A DNA stretch of 10,831 nt from UBA5004 sp964342515. GTDB taxonomy: Bacteria; Patescibacteriota; Minisyncoccia; Phycocordibacterales; Zambryskibacteraceae. The notes beneath the pieces are model-generated. The model saw nothing but the letters and a program-made list of their open reading frames with translations, did no database searches and had not been told where the DNA came from. Positions within the stretch are counted from its first letter, which is position 1. Each line of letters opens with the position of its first letter. Both the position numbers and the translations under genes were made by a program. Location of the stretch: contig CAYFFP010000009.1 of assembly GCA_964342515.1 (NCBI GenBank), positions 1-10,831 on the forward strand. Direction: 5' to 3'. Below, piece by piece: positions 5,888 to 10,831 of this stretch.

Positions 5888-6457
5888 TCAAGAATAAAGA
5901 TCAAAGTGAGCTCGAAGATATTTGTCATTTTCTATTTCATCGGCAATTACATATAAGACCTCAGTACCTATGCCCAGTTCCGTTTTCAATAAACCGATAA
6001 TATCTTCGCAGTCGTACGGATATATCCAAATGCTGTCTTGTAATCGATATAATCCCGCATGAGTAAAAATGGCAGGAATCTTTCTTCTGATTTTTGCTTT
6101 TTTCTCCGGAATATCGAAAATAATCAGTCTCCATTTTCCATCCCATTTCTTTGGCTTCTCTAGTCTATAATCATTGATACTCCAAAGTTTCAATATTCTT
6201 TCTCCTTTGCTCGTTAATTCATAATACTTGCCGTTAAATTTCAAAAAACCTTTTTCTGCCAGCTTTGTAGCTGATGAGGAAATATATTCTTTCTGACGAT
6301 CTTTGGGCATCAAGCCCAATGCTTTCAAGGCTTTAATGGCATTCGGTGCAAGTAAAGCAACACTTAACACTCCCGCTACTTTTACTGATTCCAGTATTGC
6401 TTGTTGTATACGAGTTCTTCTTATTCTCTGCTTTTCTTTTTCCTCTAAATTTCCCAT
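5888..6457 (-). CDS. HTH plus Cas2-like fold protein (PaaX-type regulator)
   Basis: The 189 residues start with a basic helix (5-20), then a winged-helix-like part (about 18-92, ending in YYELTSKGERILKLW). The C-terminal ferredoxin-like part (105-187) has KWRLIIFDIPEKKAKIRRKI (108-127) and LQDSIWIYPYDCEDII (139-154), hallmarks of the Cas2-like domain of PaaX-type regulators; such CPR proteins are often labelled Cas2. Asp115 occupies the place of the Cas2 catalytic Asp. There are no cas1, other cas genes or CRISPR repeats here, so a transcription regulator is far more likely than spacer acquisition. The ATG lies inside palindrome B, with TATAGT 13 bases upstream, giving a nearly leaderless message. 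A matching palindrome abuts the stop, which points to self-regulation. The ligand and targets are unknown. Confidence 0.85.
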   Translation of the reverse strand: MGNLEEKEKQRIRRTRIQQAILESVKVAGVLSVALLAPNAIKALKALGLMPKDRQKEYISSSATKLAEKGFLKFNGKYYELTSKGERILKLWSINDYRLEKPKKWDGKWRLIIFDIPEKKAKIRRKIPAIFTHAGLYRLQDSIWIYPYDCEDIIGLLKTELGIGTEVLYVIADEIENDKYLRAHFDLYS

Positions 6458-6492
6458 ACGATTTAATTCTACTATAGTAAATTTATTTCGTA
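6457..6492. promoter_or_regulatory. 36-bp palindrome B, over the regulator's start and promoter
   Basis: Same design as palindrome A: tacga...tcgta ends, centre actatagt, 14 of 18 symmetric pairs matching. Its left half matches palindrome A closely (tacgatttaatt shared). It covers the regulator's start codon and its -10 candidate TATAGT (6476-6471, minus). A + strand TATAAT (6491-6496) overlaps its other end, so a bound protein could block divergent transcription toward both the regulator and the sugar transferase. Confidence 0.65.
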
Positions 6493-6557
6493 TAATGTTT
6501 TACTATATTTATATGGGCAGAAGATTACAAGGGCTTTTACTTAGGCCAATATTGTTG

Positions 6558-6563
6558 TATAAT
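6558..6563 (+). promoter_or_regulatory. -10 box for the sugar transferase gene
   Basis: A perfect TATAAT lies eight bases before the ATG at 6572, so transcription would start at or next to the start codon. TTTACT at 6536-6541 is a weak -35 (16-base spacer). No Shine-Dalgarno is present. Confidence 0.5.
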
Positions 6564-6571
6564 GCACGCCC

Positions 6572-7924
6572 ATGAGCCGACTCAATAGGAAAGAGCCCCT
6601 AGTGCTTCTTTTGGGCGATATTTTATCCTTTCTGGTAGCGCTCTGGCTCACCCTGCTGGTGAGAAATGTCGAGCCGCCTTCGAGAGAACTCTTTCTTACC
6701 CACTTACTACCCTTCGGCCTTTTATTTGCCGCTTGGGTGGTGGTCTTTTATATCGCGGGGCTTTACGAAAAGCATACCGTTATTCTTAAGTCGAAGCTTC
6801 CGAACATTCTCGCGACTGCCCAGCTTACCAACTCCGCCTTGGCGGTAATCTTTTTCTACTTCGTGCCGCTCTTCGGCATTACTCCCAAAACAGTGCTCTT
6901 TATCTACCTGTTCATCTCGTTTACCCTGATTCTCTTCTGGAGAACTTACGGCTATCTGTCACTCTCAAGACGAGAGCCGAATAATGCGCTGCTTATTGCC
7001 GCCGGTGATGAAATGAAAGAGCTTCTGCAAGAGGTCAATAACAATCCTATTTATAATCTGCGCTTCGTCTCTTCGGTCGACCTAACACGCACCAATGAGA
7101 ACGGTTTCTGGAACGAGATAGTAAGCCAAGTATATTCCGAAGATGTCTCGGTAATCGCCATTGATCTGGGGCACGAGAATGTCGAACCGGTCTTGCCGCA
7201 TCTTTATAATCTGATTTTCTCCAACATTAACTTTATCGACATGCATAAGATCTACGAAGACATTTTCGACAGAGTGCCACTCTCGCATCTGCGCCACAAT
7301 TGGTTTCTTGAGAACATTTCTACTCAGCCGCGCGGCGCTTATGATGTTTTGAAGCGCCTGATGGATGCTTCCATTGCCTTTGTACTATTCACGCTCTCTC
7401 TCATCGTTTATCCTTTCTTATATTTAGCTATAAAGCTCGATGACGGAGGACCGCTTTTTATTACCCAAGAGCGTATCGGCGAGAACAATAAAGTGGTCAA
7501 AATTAAGAAATTCCGCACCATGTCTCACGACGATAAAGGTATCTATAATGCCGATAAATCGGACAATGTTATTACGAAAGTGGGCGGATTCTTGAGAAAG
7601 TCCCGTATCGATGAGTTGCCTCAGCTTTGGAGCGTTCTCAAGGGCGACATTTCTCTCATCGGTCCGCGTCCCGAGCTCCCCGCTCTGGTCAAGAAATATA
7701 CCGAAGAGATTCCTTACTACAACGTGCGCCATCTCATTAAACCCGGACTTTCTGGCTGGGCTCAAATTTACCATGCCGAACATCCTCATCACGGCATTGA
7801 TATTAGAGAGACAAAAAACAAACTTTCATATGATCTCTACTATATTAAGAACCGCTCCTTTCTCCTTGACCTCAAAATTGCCCTGCGTACACTTAAGACA
7901 CTTATCTCAATAGCAGGAAGATAG
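6572..7924 (+). CDS. Polyprenyl-phosphate sugar-phosphate transferase (WbaP/WcaJ type)
   Basis: Membrane enzyme that moves a sugar-1-phosphate from a nucleotide sugar to undecaprenyl phosphate, the priming step of surface polysaccharide or glycan-linked lipid synthesis. The 450 residues comprise four N-terminal membrane helices (about 10-30, 43-63, 83-103, 107-127), a soluble Rossmann-like middle (about 135-245), a re-entrant helix (264-288) and the catalytic Bac_transf domain: KRLMDASIAF (261-270), GGPLFITQERIG (292-303), KFRTM (313-317), LRKSRIDELPQLWSVLKGDISLIGPRPE (341-368) with the Asp347-Glu348 dyad, and PGLSGWAQI (391-399). Length is usual for the large form of the family. The donor sugar cannot be told. 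It may feed the GT4 enzyme encoded on the other strand. Confidence 0.92.
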   Translation: MSRLNRKEPLVLLLGDILSFLVALWLTLLVRNVEPPSRELFLTHLLPFGLLFAAWVVVFYIAGLYEKHTVILKSKLPNILATAQLTNSALAVIFFYFVPLFGITPKTVLFIYLFISFTLILFWRTYGYLSLSRREPNNALLIAAGDEMKELLQEVNNNPIYNLRFVSSVDLTRTNENGFWNEIVSQVYSEDVSVIAIDLGHENVEPVLPHLYNLIFSNINFIDMHKIYEDIFDRVPLSHLRHNWFLENISTQPRGAYDVLKRLMDASIAFVLFTLSLIVYPFLYLAIKLDDGGPLFITQERIGENNKVVKIKKFRTMSHDDKGIYNADKSDNVITKVGGFLRKSRIDELPQLWSVLKGDISLIGPRPELPALVKKYTEEIPYYNVRHLIKPGLSGWAQIYHAEHPHHGIDIRETKNKLSYDLYYIKNRSFLLDLKIALRTLKTLISIAGR

Positions 7925-7949
7925 TTCGACTACGCTCACTACAAGTAAT

Positions 7950-9161
7950 ATGCGCAAGCACGTCTGGATATCAATTATTCTCATCATTATCTTTGCTCTA
8001 TTGGGCTGGCAAATTCTCTTCCGGCCGACGGCTACCTCGTTTCGCTTCGGGTTAGACCTCGTGGGCGGTACCGAGCTTGTCTATGAAGCCGACACTTCCG
8101 GAGTAGAGGATGTCGGCGCCGCCATGGAGACCCTCAAGGAAGTAATCGAGAGGAGAGTAAACATTTTCGGCGTCTCGGAGCCCTTGGTGCAGACCGAGAG
8201 CGCGGGGCTTGTTACCGGCCTTCGTAAAGAGCGGCTGATCGTCGAGCTCCCCGGAGTGGCAGATATAGAAACTGCCAAGAAGGTCATAGGCGAGACGCCC
8301 CTGTTGGAATTCCGGCTGCTTAAAGGAGAAGAGCTTATCGCGACGGAGCTTTCCGGCCGTTACCTTGAGCGCTCAAGAGTTGAATTTGATCCCAGTACCA
8401 ACAAACCCGTTATTGCTCTAGAGCTTAACCCCGAAGGCAAAGAAATTTTTGCCGCCCTTACCCGAGAGCATGTGGGAGAGCCGCTCGCTATCGTTCTTGA
8501 CGGTACCCTCTTGTCTGCGCCGGTCATTCAGGAAGAAATCCGCGACGGACAAGCGGTGATTACCGGGCAATTCAGCGCCGAAGAGGCCAGAGCGCTGGTC
8601 AGGAACTTAAATTACGGCGCCCTGCCGGTGCCTATTGAGCTTCTAACCAGCCAGACCATCGGAGCGACATTGGGTGAGGAAGCGCTTGCCGCGGGGATTT
8701 ACGCCGGCATTATCGGCATAGCCCTCCTCTCAATCTTTCTTATCCTTTGGTACCGCTTGCCGGGTCTCTGCTCCGTGATAGCTCTCGGCTCATACATTAT
8801 TCTTTCCCTCACTGTCTTTAAGCTTATCCCGGTAACTTTAACCTCGGCCGGCATCGCGGGGTTCATCCTCTCTATCGGTATGGCGGTGGATGCCAATGTC
8901 CTTATCTTCGAGCGCAGTAAAGAAGAGAGGAAGAAGGGGAAAGGCGACATGGAGGCCTTCCACGAAGGGTTCAAAAGAGCTTGGCTCTCCATCCGCGATT
9001 CAAATATTTCCTCGATCATTACCGCCATAATTCTTTTCTGGCTCGGCACATCTTCCGTCAAGGGGTTTGCTCTTACTTTGGGAATCGGAGTATTAGTATC
9101 CATGATTACCGCCATTTCCGTTTCAAGAACCTTCCTTTTCGCCATATATGACCGTAGTTAA
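7950..9161 (+). CDS. secD: Protein translocase subunit SecD
   Basis: Membrane subunit that, with SecF, uses the proton gradient to help proteins leave the SecYEG channel. The 403 residues show an N-terminal helix (5-23), the FGLDLVGGTELVY motif (33-45), the large extracytoplasmic P1 region with ERRVNIFGVSEPLVQ (67-81) and LIVELPGV (96-103), then five membrane helices from about 245. GMAVDANVLIFER (310-322) contains Asp314, matching the functionally essential Asp519 of E. coli. The protein is shorter than E. coli SecD (615) and near the short Gram-positive size. It starts 25 bases after the sugar transferase stop with no visible promoter or Shine-Dalgarno, so read-through is possible. It overlaps secF by 14 bases. 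Confidence 0.97.
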   Translation: MRKHVWISIILIIIFALLGWQILFRPTATSFRFGLDLVGGTELVYEADTSGVEDVGAAMETLKEVIERRVNIFGVSEPLVQTESAGLVTGLRKERLIVELPGVADIETAKKVIGETPLLEFRLLKGEELIATELSGRYLERSRVEFDPSTNKPVIALELNPEGKEIFAALTREHVGEPLAIVLDGTLLSAPVIQEEIRDGQAVITGQFSAEEARALVRNLNYGALPVPIELLTSQTIGATLGEEALAAGIYAGIIGIALLSIFLILWYRLPGLCSVIALGSYIILSLTVFKLIPVTLTSAGIAGFILSIGMAVDANVLIFERSKEERKKGKGDMEAFHEGFKRAWLSIRDSNISSIITAIILFWLGTSSVKGFALTLGIGVLVSMITAISVSRTFLFAIYDRS

Positions 9162-9969
9162 ATATAAAAGAATCTGGTATGGGATATCTGCAATTCTGCT
9201 TGCTCTCTCCGTCTGGGCCGTGTTTGCCTACGGCTTTAACCTTTCGATTGACTTTACCGGCGGCACTTTGACCGAAGTGAGATACACGGGGGAGAAGCCG
9301 ACTTCGCTTGACGTAGAAGGGTCTGTCAGGTCGACGGAAGATGGCTTCATTATCCGCTCGAAAACCCCAGTTTCTCAAGAAGTAACTGGCGGAGAGATTG
9401 TAAGACAGAATTCCATTGGTCCGACTGCCGGAGCGGAGCTCCGGAGCAAGGCAGTCAAGGCTGTCGTGGTGGTGGTAGTGATGATAGTGCTATTTGTCAC
9501 CTTCGCTTTCCGCAAAGTCTCGCGCCCTGTCAGCTCGTGGAAATATGGATTGGCTACCATTATCGCTCTCGCTCACGACGTGATCATACCTGTCGGCATA
9601 TTTGTATTGCTAGGCAAAGAAATTGACCTCTTATTTGTAACAGGACTTCTGGCTATTCTCGGGTATTCGGTGCATGACACTATCGTAGTATTTGACCGCG
9701 TGCGCGAGAATCTCTCTATTAATCAAGAGAAAAATATTAAGGAAGATTTCGAAACCACGGTCGGGAAGTCGGTCAGTCAGACCCTTACTCGCTCTATCAA
9801 TACTTCCATCACCATCTTCATCACTCTCCTTGCACTCTACCTCTTCGGGTCCTCGGCTACCGCAGCCCTTGCCCTTCTTCTCATCGTCGGCCTCATCGCC
9901 GGCACTTACTCCTCTATCTTCATTGCCTCACCTCTACTTGTAACATTTTACAAGTTGCAGAAGAAATAA
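9148..9969 (+). CDS. secF: Protein translocase subunit SecF
   Basis: Partner of SecD in the SecDF complex. The 273 residues show a first helix (9-29), the IDFTGGT motif (34-40), a short extracytoplasmic region ending in the typical SIGPTAGAELR (89-99), a second helix (104-120), then GYSVHDTIVVFDRVREN (172-188) with Asp177 matching the key Asp213 of E. coli, and TRSINTS (214-220). The family is usually near 300-320 residues, so the extracytoplasmic domain is reduced, as expected in small genomes. The ATG lies inside the end of secD in another frame; coupled translation is likely, as no ribosome-binding site is seen. No terminator with a T-tract follows. Confidence 0.97.
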   Translation: MTVVKYKRIWYGISAILLALSVWAVFAYGFNLSIDFTGGTLTEVRYTGEKPTSLDVEGSVRSTEDGFIIRSKTPVSQEVTGGEIVRQNSIGPTAGAELRSKAVKAVVVVVVMIVLFVTFAFRKVSRPVSSWKYGLATIIALAHDVIIPVGIFVLLGKEIDLLFVTGLLAILGYSVHDTIVVFDRVRENLSINQEKNIKEDFETTVGKSVSQTLTRSINTSITIFITLLALYLFGSSATAALALLLIVGLIAGTYSSIFIASPLLVTFYKLQKK

Positions 9970-9975
9970 CCTCAC

Positions 9976-10025
9976 CCTGCCTGCCGGTAGGCAGGCCAGC
10001 CCTCTCCTAGCCGTAAGGAGAGGGC
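9976..10025. repeat. Pair of hairpins of dispersed-repeat type after secF
   Basis: The first palindrome, CCTGCCTGCCGGTAGGCAGG (9976-9995), is almost fully self-complementary. The second has perfect 10-bp arms gccctctcct (9999-10008) and aggagagggc (10016-10025). Both resemble repeats scattered between genes in many bacteria, including CPR. No T-tract follows directly, so they may stabilise the secDF mRNA end or end transcription only weakly. Confidence 0.6.
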
Positions 10026-10053
10026 AACTCAATGTTTTCTGTTTAGTTTTATT

Positions 10054-10089
10054 TACATCAATTATACGCTATAGCGTGAAATAGATGTA
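10054..10089. promoter_or_regulatory. 36-bp palindrome C, upstream of the RNA/16S promoter
   Basis: Ends tacatc/gatgta, a perfect 12-bp centre acgctatagcgt, and 15 of 18 symmetric pairs matching. Total length (36), outer TAC...GTA and central CTATAG equal those of palindromes A and B, although the arm sequence differs. It ends four bases before a TTGACA -35 box, a typical operator position. Confidence 0.55.
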
Positions 10090-10093
10090 GAGC

Positions 10094-10123
10094 TTGACAA
10101 TAAACACTTGCAAATGATAAAAA
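10094..10123 (+). promoter_or_regulatory. Promoter upstream of the structured RNA
   Basis: A perfect TTGACA (10094-10099) is followed after 18 bases by TAAAAA (10118-10123). Transcription would begin near 10131, in front of the structured element that ends in a terminator. Confidence 0.55.
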
Positions 10124-10130
10124 TAGTTTA

Positions 10131-10235
10131 CCTGGAAAGCGGGAATGTCGAGCCCGCCTACACGCCAATGGGCCCGTTGGTAGTGCAACGGGGTGCATCT
10201 CGGTAGCCGCATCTCCTAGGGGTGCGGCTTTCTTT
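10131..10235 (+). ncRNA. Candidate small RNA or attenuator leader of about 105 nt
   Basis: Between its own promoter and a terminator lies a GC-rich, coding-free stretch with stems gcggg/cccgc (10139-10143, 10153-10157) and two mutually exclusive hairpins: ccaatg/cgttgg around ggcc (10165-10180) or cccgttg/caacggg with loop gtagtg (10173-10192). The blocks ggggtgc (10190, 10219) and gcatctc (10195, 10209) each occur twice, so the first ggggtgc could pair with the terminator's gcatctc and block termination. That suggests a switch or attenuator in front of the 16S gene. It matches no riboswitch, tmRNA, SRP RNA or 6S RNA that I recognise. Start and strand rest on the promoter and terminator. Confidence 0.5.
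10205..10235 (+). terminator. Rho-independent terminator of the structured RNA
   Basis: agccgca (10205-10211) pairs with tgcggct (10223-10229); ctcc and gggg extend the stem inward. A T-rich run follows (10229-10235). Confidence 0.75.
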
Positions 10236-10245
10236 ATTTGGATGC

Positions 10246-10273
10246 TTGCAAAGAGAAATGAAATATGTATACT
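10246..10273 (+). promoter_or_regulatory. Proximal promoter of the 16S operon
   Basis: TTGCAA (10246-10251) and TATACT (10268-10273) are 16 bases apart, just downstream of the terminator. Transcription would start near 10280 and give a pre-16S leader of about 170 nt (to 10452). That leader has hairpins ccgtc/gacgg and gaaca...tgttc with aaaac/gtttt, and no gene. Confidence 0.6.
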
Positions 10274-10321
10274 TATCCCCACGTCTTAACTAACGCTAAA
10301 TAACCGTCTAGTTGGGACGGG

Positions 10322-10331
10322 TGTTCTTTGA
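10322..10331 (+). promoter_or_regulatory. boxA-like antitermination site in the rRNA leader
   Basis: TGTTCTTTGA matches the bacterial rRNA boxA consensus (YGTTCTTTRA), where NusB and NusE bind to keep RNA polymerase from stopping early in untranslated rRNA. Confidence 0.7.
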
Positions 10332-10432
10332 AATTGAATAGATAGAGAACCAGCAAGTTCAGTTAGTTTCTATAGGATCACGAACAGAAGTAAAACATAT
10401 CGTTTTCTCTTTTGTTCCGTTAGGTGGGGTTA

Positions 10433-10459
10433 ATTAAATTTAGCCCCGCTAAATTTAAT
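10433..10459 (+). other. Perfect hairpin over the 5' end of 16S
   Basis: attaaatttagc (10433-10444) and gctaaatttaat (10448-10459) form a perfect 12-bp stem with a CCC loop. The predicted mature 16S start (10453) lies inside its 3' arm, so it must be opened or cut during 16S maturation. Confidence 0.6.
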
Positions 10460-10831
10460 AGAGTTTGATCCTAGCTCAGGATGAACGCTGGCGGCGTGGA
10501 TGAGTCATGCAAGTCAAACGGTCCCGCAACAGTCGCAAGACTTATGCGGGATAGTGGCAAACGAGGTAGTAATACGCAGGAACCTACTCTTAAGTTGGGA
10601 ATAATTCGCCGAAAGGCGAACTAATACCCGATAGTCTCGCAAGAGTAAAGGAGCAATTCGCTTAAGAAAGGGCCTGCGGAGTATCAGCTAGTTGGTAGGG
10701 TAATGGCCTACCAAGGCGACGACGCTTAGGGGACCTGAGAGGGTGACCCCCACCGATGGAACTGAGACACGGTCCATACACCTACGGGTGGCTGCAGTCG
10801 AGAATATTCGACAATGGGCGAAAGCCTGATC
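10453..10831 (+). rRNA. 16S ribosomal RNA, 5' part
   Basis: agagtttgatcctagctcag (the 27F region, from 10460) is followed by gatgaacgctggcggcgtggatgagtcatgcaagtcaaacgg, here given in part only for identity, and later by actgagacacggtcc and the start of the cctacgggtggctgcag region. The conserved blocks fix the + strand and place E. coli position 1 near 10453. The variant after the ggcggc motif is of the CPR/Parcubacteria kind. No intron is seen in the 379 bases present. The gene continues beyond the window. Confidence 0.95.

Noticed and set aside
5888..6457. Cas2 of a CRISPR-Cas system
   Set aside because: HTH fusion, PaaX-like layout, no cas1 and no CRISPR array in the window.
5852..6492. 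Simple transposon with terminal inverted repeats
   Set aside because: No transposase, and no target-site duplication is visible outside the palindromes; each end is itself a palindrome, which fits operators better. Kept only as a side hypothesis.
7924..7942. Possible fragment of a TTCGAC...GCTCA dispersed repeat between the sugar transferase and secD
   Set aside because: It resembles known intergenic repeats but its arms barely pair, so it is too weak to call.
10058..10282. 74-codon minus-strand frame before 16S
   Set aside because: It runs across a promoter, the structured RNA and its terminator and has no family features.

Overview
The window looks like part of a Candidate Phyla Radiation (Patescibacteria) genome, most likely a Parcubacteria-type lineage. 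The basis is the 16S 5' end, which has a CPR-style variant after the conserved 'aacgctggcggc' motif; a 23S gene broken by several self-splicing introns; compact genes with little room for Shine-Dalgarno sites; and an HTH/Cas2-like (PaaX-type) regulator of the sort common in these genomes. TGA behaves as an ordinary stop, so the recoded SR1/Gracilibacteria groups are unlikely. No database search was possible.

Region 1 (1-2442) is the 3' end of an rRNA operon on the + strand. It holds the last third of a 23S gene with three group I introns: the 3' tail of one at E. coli position 1951, an ORF-less 256-nt intron at 2593, and an 820-nt intron inside the sarcin-ricin loop (2656/2657) that carries an I-CreI-like LAGLIDADG endonuclease gene. 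The 5S gene follows, then a shrunken 5S-like remnant and a rho-independent terminator. Region 2 (2443-4788) has a stand-alone 93-codon gene with its own promoter and terminator, then a two-gene unit: a membrane-anchored protein overlapping rodA by ATGA.

Region 3 (4783-6492, - strand) holds a GT4-type glycosyltransferase, convergent with rodA, and the HTH-Cas2-like regulator. The regulator is bracketed by two 36-bp palindromes of the same design, one on its start codon and promoter, the other abutting its stop codon. Region 4 (6493-9969, + strand) holds a polyprenyl-phosphate sugar-phosphate transferase, then secD and secF overlapping by 14 bases. Region 5 (9970-10831) has dispersed-repeat-like hairpins, a third 36-bp palindrome of the same layout, a promoter, a roughly 100-nt structured RNA ending in a terminator, a second promoter with a boxA, and the 5' end of a 16S gene.

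The protein genes centre on the cell envelope: peptidoglycan polymerisation (RodA), surface glycan priming and elongation (sugar transferase, GT4), and protein export (SecDF). The most unusual material is the triple-intron 23S gene, the regulator with matching flanking palindromes plus a possible third site before the 16S leader, and the structured RNA upstream of 16S.
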